8,269 nucleotides of DNA from a bacterium (GTDB lineage Bacteria > Gemmatimonadota > Gemmatimonadetes > Gemmatimonadales > Gemmatimonadaceae). The stretch is from NCBI GenBank assembly GCA_021802745.1, contig JAJZRK010000079.1, positions 5,216-13,484 of the forward strand. The letters run 5' to 3'. Below, one piece after another: positions 1 through 6,516 of the stretch (positions are counted from its first letter, which is position 1; every line of letters begins with the position of its first letter). The notes beneath the pieces are model-generated. The model saw only the letters and a list, made by a program, of their open reading frames with translations. It did not search any database and was not told the origin of the DNA. The position numbers and the translations under genes are program-made.

Positions 1-22
1 GGGTTGCACCCGCAAGAAATAG

Positions 23-66
23 AAAAAAAAAAAAAAGAAAGGGGGGGGGGGGGGGGGGGGGGGGGG
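23..66. repeat. poly-A run followed by 26-base poly-G run
   Basis: Fourteen A (23-36), then G-AAA, then 26 consecutive G (41-66). Such homopolymers are exceptional in a GC-rich coding region. The tract lies just where the start codon and N-terminal leader of the first precursor copy should be, and it removes any recognisable start there. It may be a sequencing or assembly artefact (poly-G calls, contig end) or a genuine slippage-prone tract. The sequence alone cannot decide. Confidence 0.9.
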
Positions 67-195
67 CGGCGTCTGCTCTGCTTCGCTGGTCGGCACCCAG
101 ACTGCTGCTCCTGGGGGTCGATCGCAGAGGTTACCGCCCGCGTAGACAAGACCGGACGCAACGACGGTGGATCGGGCAAGAAAAGACGCACCTAG
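66..195 (+). pseudogene. lasso-type RiPP precursor, copy 1 (frameshifted, start missing)
   Basis: The 3' part (118-195) reads S-I-A-E-V-T-A followed by the putative core RVDKTGRNDGGSGKKRRT and a TAG stop, clearly homologous to copies 2 and 3. In the frame used there, the preceding residues make no leader. One frame over, positions 87-116 read W-S-A-P-R-L-L-L-L-G, a good lasso leader (W/Y-x-x-P-x-L-x-x-x-G). The two halves join perfectly if one G is removed from the five-G run at 113-117. The W-to-T distance then becomes 45 bases, exactly as in copy 2. Upstream, the leader frame is open to the window edge without a plausible start, because the poly-G tract intervenes. It is therefore either a broken gene or an intact gene with homopolymer errors. 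Expected product: a peptide with Asp9 as ring acceptor and a C-terminal Thr. Lasso identity is inferred from the leader and from the cyclase downstream. Confidence 0.65.
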
Positions 196-461
196 AGCAG
201 GAGCCCGCGGGGCACCATCGCCGCAGTGTAGAGAGGCGCCGCGAACTGAATGCGCGTCGCGGACGCCTGGATGGTGAGTTGACCGCGTTGCGCGGTGGTG
301 ATTGAGGTGTTGGCCGGACTTGCGACCGCAGTGCATTTACGATGGTGCCGCATGCCGGATCAGGCTTCGGCGGTGCGGCGTTGGCACGCAGTCCCTGATC
401 GGAACCGCAGTCCTGAGTGTCGTCGACGACGGCGACCGTCCCCTGCTGATCGGGAGGTCGA
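196..461 (+). other. no gene recognised between precursor copies 1 and 2
   Basis: This 266-base stretch is open in several frames, but none shows the strong G/C third-position bias of the downstream genes or a recognisable motif. I looked for a fourth precursor copy (the V-T, V-D and D-G-G pattern) and for RRE or transglutaminase-like B protein motifs in all forward frames and found none. The end of the stretch carries the ribosome-binding site of copy 2 (GGGAGG at 452-457). No convincing sigma70-type promoter was seen: TTGACC at 279 has no matching -10 element. It may be a decayed gene. Confidence 0.4.
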
Positions 462-653
462 ATGGAGTACGCACGGCGCACAGGCGCCCGAGATCCGCAG
501 TCGCGGCAGCGTCTCGAGGGCGCGCCGTTGCCGAGGCGGCAACCGTGGGTTTCACCGAAGCTGATACGCCTTGGTGCGGTGAAGGAAGTGACGACCAAGG
601 TTGACCGCAGGGGCCGAAAAGATGGCGGAAGCGGGAGAATGCGACGGACGTAG
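462..653 (+). CDS. lasso-type RiPP precursor peptide, copy 2 (intact)
   Basis: A 63-residue peptide, the best preserved of three tandem homologues. The ATG at 462 follows GGGAGG at 452-457 (spacing 4), which supports this start. Residues 29-38 read WVSPKLIRLG and are followed by AVKEVT, matching the lasso leader signature (aromatic-x-x-P-x-L-x-x-x-G, then a Thr at the second-last leader position) read by RRE proteins. If cleavage follows V-T-T, the core is KVDRRGRKDGGSGRMRRT, 18 residues, with Asp at position 9, the normal distance for an isopeptide ring. The tail is strongly basic and ends in Thr, a plausible acceptor for the neighbouring kinase. The Lys at core position 1 is unusual, since Gly, Ala, Ser or Cys is typical. 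The cyclase, kinase, nucleotidyltransferase and exporter genes follow on the same strand. Function is inferred from leader pattern and context, and the exact core boundary is uncertain. Confidence 0.72.
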   Translation: MEYARRTGARDPQSRQRLEGAPLPRRQPWVSPKLIRLGAVKEVTTKVDRRGRKDGGSGRMRRT

Positions 654-789
654 GCGGTGTCGTCGCCGTCTTCGGGGGTGGCGGCTGTCGCGGCGGCGCA
701 CCCACTTGAGATCGGTGGCGGGCGTGACGACACGGGTGGACGAGCCGGGCCGCAACGACGGCGGTCGTGGGATCATGCAACGGACCTGA
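622..789 (+). CDS. lasso-type RiPP precursor peptide, copy 3 (degenerate leader)
   Basis: A 55-residue peptide from ATG 622, with AGGGG at 609-613 upstream. TTG at 601 is an in-frame alternative giving 62 residues. The start region overlaps the end of copy 2 by 32 bases in another frame. The C-terminal half is a clear homologue: V-T-T then the putative core RVDEPGRNDGGRGIMQRT, 18 residues, Asp at position 9 and C-terminal Thr. The leader has decayed. At the positions where copy 2 has W, P, L and G, this copy has Arg codons (682, 691, 697, 709), each one substitution away from the expected codon, so RRE recognition would probably be lost. The TGA stop lies 12 bases before the cyclase start and in the same frame. 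It could be a non-functional duplicate, a precursor recognised through its core, or a gene affected by sequence errors. Confidence 0.58.
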   Translation: MAEAGECDGRRRCRRRLRGWRLSRRRTHLRSVAGVTTRVDEPGRNDGGRGIMQRT

Positions 790-795
790 GAGAGG
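788..795 (+). promoter_or_regulatory. ribosome-binding site of the cyclase gene
   Basis: GAGAGAGG lies 6 bases before GTG 802 and overlaps the stop of precursor copy 3. It decides the cyclase start at 802. The ATG at 797 is in another frame and does not lead into the cyclase. Confidence 0.6.
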
Positions 796-801
796 CATGG
801 A

Positions 802-2583
802 GTGCTGGCGTTCGGCGCGCTGATTGATCTGTCGTTCGCGCCCCTGGATCCGGCGTCGCCGGCGCGCCTGCGTCAGTCGCTCCCGGCGATTGCGGGGCGC
901 GTTTCCGTTGCGGGGACCGATGAGGCCGCAGTCGTTCACCTTGCCGACGAGCGACCGCTGCCGTTCGACGCGGAGCTTCCGCTTCGCCACGGCGACCTGC
1001 TGGTCGCCGGCACGGTACGCATTGACGCGCGTGACGACCTGCGGCGCGCGCTCGCGCCAAACGCCCCGCACTCGCTCGACGACGCCTCCGACGCCCGCCT
1101 CGTGGCGCTCGCCTACCAGACGTGGGGCGAGCGCCTCGCGGAGCACCTGCTCGGCGACTACGCATTTGTCATCTGGGACCGGGCACAACGCCGCCTGATC
1201 GGCGCTCGCGACCCGCACGGCAACCGGCAATTGTACTGGGGACAAGTCGGCTCGCGGGTGGCGGTGGGCAGCGCGATGGAAACGGTTCGCGCGCTGCCGG
1301 GCATCTCGTCGGCGCTGCACGAGCGGGCGCTCGTCGAACTCCTGCGGGTGGGCTGGGTGCTTGAGCCGGGGCGCACGGTGTTTCGCGAGGTGCACCGGCT
1401 CGCGGCGGCGCACACGGTGTGTTTCGAGGGCACCGCGGCACCGCGCCAGCGCCGACACTGGGACTTTCCGGTGCCGGACCCGATCCGCTACCGCCGCGAC
1501 GGCGATTATACCGCGCATTTCCAGGACGTGCTCGACGCGGCCGTGCGCGATCGCCTTCGGGGCGCCGGCGCCGCCATCCTCCTGAGCGGCGGGATGGACT
1601 CCCCAACGCTCGCCGTCGCCGCACGCCGCGTGGCGCCAGGCGTCGCGCTGCGCGCGTTCACTTTTGCGCATCCGACGCTCGCGCCCAGTGACGACGACAC
1701 GCTGGCGGCGGCTGTCGCAGAACGGCTGCACCTCGCGCAGAGCATCCTCGACCTCGACGAGCCGGCGTCGCTCGCGCACCTCGATGAGCCGTCGTCGCTG
1801 CCGGAGGAGCCGTCGGATGAGGCCGACCTGGCCGGAGAGCGGGCGTGTGCCCGCGCCGTCGCGGCGCACGCGCCAATCGCCATCTTCGGCGAGGATGGCG
1901 ACACGCTGCTGCACCCGCCGACCCTGCTTGGCCAGCTGCGGACGCAACCGGCGCGCGAGGTGGCGGGTTCGTGGCTGCGGTACATCGTGCGCACTGGCCG
2001 GCGTCCGTGGGTGGGGCTGGAGTGGCGCGAGCGATTGCGGCGCTTGCGCAACCGTGGGGCGCGAGAAACCATGCCGTGGCTGACGCACCGGGCCGTCCAG
2101 CTGGCGCCGGCGGAGGAGCTTCCGCCGTCGTCGCATCCCCTGCGTCCGCGATCGGTGCGCCTGCTCGGGTCGCCGCAGTGGGATTCGCTGTACGTCGGCG
2201 TGTCGCCGGTCACGACGCTCGCGCCGGTGCTGTACACGTTTCCGCTGGTGGATCCGCGGGTGCTCGCCTTCGCCTTCGCCATCCCGCCGGTGCCGTGGTG
2301 CCAGGACAAGTATCTGCTGCGGCAGTCCATGCGCGGGGAGCTGCCGGAGGCGGTGCTGGCGCGCCCGAAGACCCCGCTCAGCGGGTACATCGAGGCGCGC
2401 GTGGCGCAGTGGCGTGCGCGGGGCGGGGCGGAGACGCCCATCTCGGAGCGCGTGACGCCGTGGGTGGATGTGGACGCCGTGCGGCAGACCCTGCGCTCCG
2501 GCGCGCCGTACGATGTGGTTGACGCGTGGCGCGTGCTGCAGCTGGACCGCTGGCTCGCGCGCGAGGAGCACCGGCGTGCCTGA
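802..2583 (+). CDS. asparagine synthetase-like lasso peptide cyclase (C protein)
   Basis: A 593-residue protein of the class II asparagine synthetase family, the length usual for lasso macrolactam synthetases (McjC type). These enzymes adenylate the side-chain carboxylate of an Asp or Glu in the core and let the new N-terminus attack it, closing the ring. The N-terminal domain (about 1-220) has the glutaminase fold, with GDYAFVIWD and ARDPHGNRQLYW, but begins M-L-A-F-G. The nucleophile Cys2 is absent, as expected for an enzyme using the peptide amine and not glutamine. The C-terminal domain has the PP-loop SGGMDS at 262-267, FGEDGDTL near 362 and the C-terminal block KYLLRQSMRGELPE followed by RPKTPL. 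The start is GTG 802, 12 bases after precursor copy 3. The 3' end overlaps the kinase gene by 8 bases, so an operon is likely. An ordinary asparagine synthetase is unlikely given the missing Cys and the neighbours. Confidence 0.87.
   Translation: MLAFGALIDLSFAPLDPASPARLRQSLPAIAGRVSVAGTDEAAVVHLADERPLPFDAELPLRHGDLLVAGTVRIDARDDLRRALAPNAPHSLDDASDARLVALAYQTWGERLAEHLLGDYAFVIWDRAQRRLIGARDPHGNRQLYWGQVGSRVAVGSAMETVRALPGISSALHERALVELLRVGWVLEPGRTVFREVHRLAAAHTVCFEGTAAPRQRRHWDFPVPDPIRYRRDGDYTAHFQDVLDAAVRDRLRGAGAAILLSGGMDSPTLAVAARRVAPGVALRAFTFAHPTLAPSDDDTLAAAVAERLHLAQSILDLDEPASLAHLDEPSSLPEEPSDEADLAGERACARAVAAHAPIAIFGEDGDTLLHPPTLLGQLRTQPAREVAGSWLRYIVRTGRRPWVGLEWRERLRRLRNRGARETMPWLTHRAVQLAPAEELPPSSHPLRPRSVRLLGSPQWDSLYVGVSPVTTLAPVLYTFPLVDPRVLAFAFAIPPVPWCQDKYLLRQSMRGELPEAVLARPKTPLSGYIEARVAQWRARGGAETPISERVTPWVDVDAVRQTLRSGAPYDVVDAWRVLQLDRWLAREEHRRA
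2563..2568 (+). promoter_or_regulatory. ribosome-binding site of the kinase gene
   Basis: GAGGAG lies inside the last codons of the cyclase gene, 7 bases before GTG 2576. It supports that start over the longer frame beginning at 2468, whose extra N-terminal residues look like out-of-frame cyclase sequence. Confidence 0.6.
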
Positions 2584-3541
2584 GTATGCCCTGTACGGGC
2601 TGGTCGTGCGGAGCGACCGTCCGCTCGATGCGCTCGATGCCGCGCCGGCTGGGCGAGGCACCGACGTGGACGTCGTGCTCGGAGGCGCCTCCCCGGACGC
2701 CGCCGCGTGGGAGCAGGCGACGGCGTACTATCGAGAGGCCGCGGGCGCCGGCGAGCCGCCGGCGGTTGTGGTGCGACGCGATGCGGCGCGCGGCTTCTGG
2801 TTCCGGTACGAGGACGGCACCGAGTTTGTGCTCAATCCAGAGGCGACGCGGATCGTGGCCTGGTGGGGGGACGCCACGTCACTGGCGGACACCGCCACCT
2901 ATCTGCTGGGCCCCGTGCTTGGTTTCGCACTTCGGCTGCGCGGCGTGCTCGCGCTGCATGCCAGCGCGGTGATCATTGACGGACGCGCCGTGGCGCTGGT
3001 GGGCGCCAGCGGGGCGGGAAAGTCCACGACGGCCGCCGCATTCGCGCGTGCCGGCATGCCGGTGCTCGCCGACGACGTACTGGCGGTGCGCCTCGTGGAC
3101 GGTGTCCTCATGGCCTATCCGTCGTACCGGCTGCTGCGCCTGTGGGATGAGAGTGAACGCATCCTGTTCGGCACCAGCGGCCGACTGCCGTTGCTGACGC
3201 CGACGTGGGACAAGCGATCGCTGCCGCTGGGAACGGACCATCCATTCCACCACGAGCCGGCACCGCTTGGCGATGTCTTCGTGCTGGGCGCACGAGCGCA
3301 GGACGAGCGCGCGCCGTGCGTCGAGTGGTTGCCGCCGCGCGAGGCGTTCATGCGTCTGGTGGAGAACACCTACGCGAACTACCTCCTGGACGACCGGATG
3401 CGCGGCGAGGAAATGCGCATGCTCGAACGGGTGCTGCGCGGACGGCGGGTGCTGGGCCTGGTGCCGCACACCGATCCGTGTCGCCTGGACGCGCTGGTTG
3501 CTGAGGTGCGCGCTGCCGTCGCCGCGCCGGCGGGCGGCTGA
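2576..3541 (+). CDS. HPr kinase-like lasso peptide kinase
   Basis: A 321-residue protein of the HprK/P-like serine kinase family found in RiPP clusters. The first 125 residues form the variable N-terminal domain (Y-A-L-Y-G-L near the start, F-R-Y-E-D-G-T-E-F-V-L in the middle, Y-L-L-G before the kinase core). The core starts with LHASAV (His128), followed by the Walker A loop GASGAGKST at 143-151 and the acidic LADDVLAV block (Asp166, Asp167). The PTS-type HprK signature is not evident, so a role in carbon catabolite control is unlikely. In paeninodin-type clusters the homologous kinase phosphorylates the hydroxyl of the C-terminal Ser of the precursor. All three precursors here end in Thr, so phosphorylation of that Thr is the inferred reaction. 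The GTG start overlaps the cyclase stop by 8 bases, indicating translational coupling. Family is fairly certain, substrate is inferred. Confidence 0.83.
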   Translation: MPEYALYGLVVRSDRPLDALDAAPAGRGTDVDVVLGGASPDAAAWEQATAYYREAAGAGEPPAVVVRRDAARGFWFRYEDGTEFVLNPEATRIVAWWGDATSLADTATYLLGPVLGFALRLRGVLALHASAVIIDGRAVALVGASGAGKSTTAAAFARAGMPVLADDVLAVRLVDGVLMAYPSYRLLRLWDESERILFGTSGRLPLLTPTWDKRSLPLGTDHPFHHEPAPLGDVFVLGARAQDERAPCVEWLPPREAFMRLVENTYANYLLDDRMRGEEMRMLERVLRGRRVLGLVPHTDPCRLDALVAEVRAAVAAPAGG

Positions 3542-3580
3542 CGTGTACCGCGCGCGGGCGACCTGCGCCATCTTTGGCAT

Positions 3581-4729
3581 GTGACGAGCGTCGGCCGACC
3601 TGAGGTGGAGTTCGTGCTCGCCGCGCTGCGGTGCGATGCGGCGGCGTCGTCGGCGCAGGCGAGCGCCGGCGTGCGCGTCAGGGACTGGGACGCCGTCGTG
3701 CGTCTGGCGGCGTCGCACGGCGTGACGTGGTGGGTCGTTCGCGCACTGCCAGCCACCGGCGTGCCCGCCGCTGCGCGTGCGTCGGCGGCCGACACGGCGC
3801 GGCGCGTCGCGGTGCACGCGCTTGCCGGGGCGCGCCAGGTCGCCGAGTTGTGCGGCACGCTCGCGGCGCGGGACATTCGTGCGGTGGCGTACAAGGGGCC
3901 CGCCCTCGCCGCCGAGCTGCACGGTGATGTCGGCGCTCGCGATTTCGCCGACCTGGACCTGCTCATCGCCGCGGCGGATCGCGACCGCACGGTTGCCGCC
4001 TTGCGGGCGGCGGGGTACGAGTCCGCCGCCCGGTACACGGCGCGCGAGGAGCGGACCTACTCGCGGTGGGAAGGGGCCACCCAGCTCGCGCGCGACGGGG
4101 CGGCGCCGGTGGAACTCCACTGGCGTGTGCAGGCGCCGCGCTATGGCGGGCCGCAGGATCCGCGCGACCTCGTGGCGCGCGCGCGCGCGGTCGCGCTTGG
4201 CGGGGGCGCCGTGCTGGTGCCGCAGCCGGAGGACCTGTGCGTGCTGCTCGCGCTGCACGGTGTGAAGCACGCGTGGTCGTCGCTGCTCTGGCTCGCCGAC
4301 TTCGTGGCCGCCGCAAGCCGGCCGGCGCTGGACTGGGTGGCGGTGAGCGGTCGCGCCGCCGAGTGGGGCGTGGGGCGCACACTGCACTGTGCGCTGCTGT
4401 TCGCGCGCGAGATGACGGGGCTCGAGCTCCCCGGCGCGGTGCGGGCGGCGGCGGAAGCCGACACCGCCGCGCTGGCGCTGGCGCGCGACGTGGCGGTGCA
4501 CCTCACCGGCGCGCCTGGCGCGGTGGACCTCGGCGGCGAGTCCACGCTGCGGTACGACCTGCGATGGCTCGAGGGCCGGTGGGCGCGGGCGCGATACCTG
4601 GCGCTCGCCGCGATGCTGCCGACGCCGCGAGACCGCGAGGCGCTGCGGCTGCCCGATGCGCTGCTGCCGCTGGCGTACCCGTGGCGCGCGGTGCGGTTGC
4701 TGCGGCATCTCCTCGGAAGGCGGCCGTGA
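3581..4729 (+). CDS. nucleotidyltransferase-fold protein (PF14907 type) of the lasso cluster
   Basis: A 382-residue protein. The family motif runs from Lys105 to Ile129: AYKGPALAAELHGD, then A-R-D-F and A-D-L-D-L-L-I. This is the K-G-x-x-L...Y/H-G-D...R-x-x-x-D-x-D-L-L-V pattern of the nucleotidyltransferase_5 family, with Asp124 and Asp126 as presumed metal ligands. A later block, LCVLLALHGVKHAWSSLLWL, is also typical. Members sit next to kinases in paeninodin/pseudomycoidin-type lasso clusters. In the pseudomycoidin system such a protein was reported to decorate the phosphorylated C-terminal residue with hexose. A similar second modification on the phosphorylated Thr is an inference here. 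It starts at GTG 3581, 39 bases after the kinase stop, with no clear ribosome-binding site (GTG 3605 is an alternative). Its TGA overlaps the exporter's GTG by 3 bases. Confidence 0.8.
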   Translation: MTSVGRPEVEFVLAALRCDAAASSAQASAGVRVRDWDAVVRLAASHGVTWWVVRALPATGVPAAARASAADTARRVAVHALAGARQVAELCGTLAARDIRAVAYKGPALAAELHGDVGARDFADLDLLIAAADRDRTVAALRAAGYESAARYTAREERTYSRWEGATQLARDGAAPVELHWRVQAPRYGGPQDPRDLVARARAVALGGGAVLVPQPEDLCVLLALHGVKHAWSSLLWLADFVAAASRPALDWVAVSGRAAEWGVGRTLHCALLFAREMTGLELPGAVRAAAEADTAALALARDVAVHLTGAPGAVDLGGESTLRYDLRWLEGRWARARYLALAAMLPTPRDREALRLPDALLPLAYPWRAVRLLRHLLGRRP

Positions 4730-6516
4730 AGAGCATCCTCGCTTTCGCCCAGTTCGTCTGGCGCGACGAGCGCCGGCGGATTGCGCTGGTCGGCGCGCTC
4801 ACGCTGGCGCTGTCGCTCACCGAAGGCGTCGGCTTGCTCATGCTCGTGCCGATGCTGGGCCTGGTGGGCGTGTCGCTGGGCGACGGCGCCACGGACGCAC
4901 TGGCTCGACGCCTGGAGTCGGCGTTGCGCGGACTGGGTGTCGCGCCCACGCTGACCGGCGTGCTGCTCGTGGTGATCGCGCTGGTGTCGGCGCGCGCGGC
5001 GGTGCAGTGGCTGCTTGCCACGCAGGAGGCCGCCCTCGAGGCGCGCGTGGTGGGTCGTTTGCGTGCGCGGCTGTTCGCGGCCGTCGTGCAGCTGCCGTGG
5101 GCGCGCTTCGCCGGCGAGCGCCCGGCCGCGCTGGCGCACGCGCTCGGTCCGCAGGTGGATGACGTGCACAGCGCCCTCCTGATGCTGACGCACATCGCCT
5201 CGCTGTCGGCGGCCGTGGCGGCCGCGGCCGCGGTGGCCGTGGTGGTGGCGCCGCACCTGACGCTAGTGGTGGCCTTGGTGGCCGCGCTGCTGTTTGCCGT
5301 CGCGCGGGCGCTGCGGGCGCCGGGGCAGGCGGAAGGTGAACAGCTGCTCGCGGCAGCCACCGGGCTGTTCGCGCGCATGAGCGAACTGCTGGGCGGACTC
5401 AAGATGGTGCACGCGCATGGCGCGGAGGAGCAGGCGACCCGCGCCATCGCCGAGGACACCCTGCGGTGGACCGAACTGACGCGACGCACGATGAATCACC
5501 GGGCGCGCGTCTCGTTTGCGCTGGCGGTGCTGGCGGTGGTGGTGCTGGCCCTGCTGGTCTGGGCCGGCGTACGGGTGGGCGGCGTGGCCCCCGCGGCGCT
5601 CATGCTCCTGCTGCTGCTGTACGCGCGCCTCGTGCCGCGGCTCACCGAGCTGCAGGGCGCCTCGAGCTCCCTGTTGCAGGCGATGGCGTCGTTCGAGTCG
5701 GTGCGCGCGCTCCTGGCGCGCTGCGAGGCGACATCGGCGGCGGCGCCGCGCGAGGGACCGCGGGGAGATCCGGATCGCGGGGCCGAGGCACGCGCGCGTG
5801 GCGGTGATGCCGCGCCGCGCGGGGCGACGCCACAGGTGGGAGACGTCCGCCGGCCACCCGCCATCGCGGTGCGCGGCATCACCGTGCGGTACCCGACGGC
5901 GAACCGCGACGCGCTCAGCGCGTTGAGCGCCCACATTCCCGCCGGCGGGCTCACTGTGGTCGTTGGCGAGACCGGGGCGGGAAAGACGACCTTGGGCGAC
6001 GTGCTGCTGGGACTGCTCGCGCCCATGGAAGGGGAGGTGCTGGTGGACGGTGTGGCGCTATCGGCCATGCCCCGCGACGCCTGGCGTGCGCGCGTGGGGT
6101 ACCTGGCGCAGGAGCCGATGCTCCTGCACGGCACCGTTCGCGAGAACCTGGTGTTCGCGCGCCCCGGCGCCACGGACGCGGAGCTCGCCCAGGCGCTGCG
6201 CGACGCGGCCTGCGACTTCGTGGCGGCCCTGCCGGAGGGTCTCGAGACGTCGGTGGGCGAGCGCGGCGTGCGGTTCAGCGGCGGCGAGCGCCAGCGGCTC
6301 GCGCTCGCCCGGGCGCTGCTGCGCCGGCCGGCGCTGCTCGTGCTCGACGAGGCGACCAGCGCACTCGACGTCGAGACCGAGGCGCGCATCCTGCAGACCG
6401 TGCGCGCGCTCCGGGGGCAGTGCACCGTGGTCTTCTGCACGCACCGCGGTGCGGTGCGCGCCGTGGCCGACCACCTGATCGAGCTGCCGCGCGCGGGCGC
6501 CGCCGCTAGACGTTGA
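4726..6516 (+). CDS. ABC transporter, fused membrane and ATPase domains (lasso exporter, D protein)
   Basis: A 596-residue half-transporter that would work as a homodimer in the inner membrane. The N-terminal domain (about 1-330) has six hydrophobic stretches. The first begins near residue 15 (I-A-L-V-G-A-L-T-L-A-L-S-L) and the last is near 285-310 (A-A-L-M-L-L-L-L-L-Y). The ATPase domain has Walker A GETGAGKTT at 414-422, Q-loop YLAQEP near 461-466, signature FSGGERQ at 517-523, Walker B LLVLDEATS at 537-545 and H-loop His573. All catalytic elements are present. Residues 334-376 form a long Ala/Arg/Gly/Pro-rich linker between domains. In lasso clusters this gene exports the mature peptide and gives self-immunity. 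GTG 4726 follows GGAAGG and overlaps the nucleotidyltransferase stop (GTGA). There is no peptidase C39 domain, so it does not cleave leaders. Its 3' end overlaps ychF convergently. Confidence 0.88.
   Translation: MKSILAFAQFVWRDERRRIALVGALTLALSLTEGVGLLMLVPMLGLVGVSLGDGATDALARRLESALRGLGVAPTLTGVLLVVIALVSARAAVQWLLATQEAALEARVVGRLRARLFAAVVQLPWARFAGERPAALAHALGPQVDDVHSALLMLTHIASLSAAVAAAAAVAVVVAPHLTLVVALVAALLFAVARALRAPGQAEGEQLLAAATGLFARMSELLGGLKMVHAHGAEEQATRAIAEDTLRWTELTRRTMNHRARVSFALAVLAVVVLALLVWAGVRVGGVAPAALMLLLLLYARLVPRLTELQGASSSLLQAMASFESVRALLARCEATSAAAPREGPRGDPDRGAEARARGGDAAPRGATPQVGDVRRPPAIAVRGITVRYPTANRDALSALSAHIPAGGLTVVVGETGAGKTTLGDVLLGLLAPMEGEVLVDGVALSAMPRDAWRARVGYLAQEPMLLHGTVRENLVFARPGATDAELAQALRDAACDFVAALPEGLETSVGERGVRFSGGERQRLALARALLRRPALLVLDEATSALDVETEARILQTVRALRGQCTVVFCTHRGAVRAVADHLIELPRAGAAARR

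Noticed and set aside
279..305. Sigma70-like promoter beginning TTGACC
   Set aside because: No acceptable -10 hexamer at 16-18 bases spacing.
802..2583. Housekeeping asparagine synthetase
   Set aside because: The glutaminase Cys at position 2 is missing, and the gene sits between RiPP precursors and a peptide kinase.
337..2661. 774-codon open frame on the minus strand
   Set aside because: It lies antisense to the cyclase, whose motifs are clear. The translation is Arg/Pro/His-rich without family features, a normal by-product of high G/C third positions.
2879..4708. 609-codon open frame on the minus strand
   Set aside because: Antisense to the kinase and nucleotidyltransferase, with low-complexity Arg/His/Gln composition and no domain.
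4066..4725. N-terminal 220-residue extension of the exporter frame
   Set aside because: The extension is Ala/Arg/Gly low-complexity and overlaps the nucleotidyltransferase gene in another frame. GTG 4726 has a ribosome-binding site and is followed at once by exporter-like sequence.
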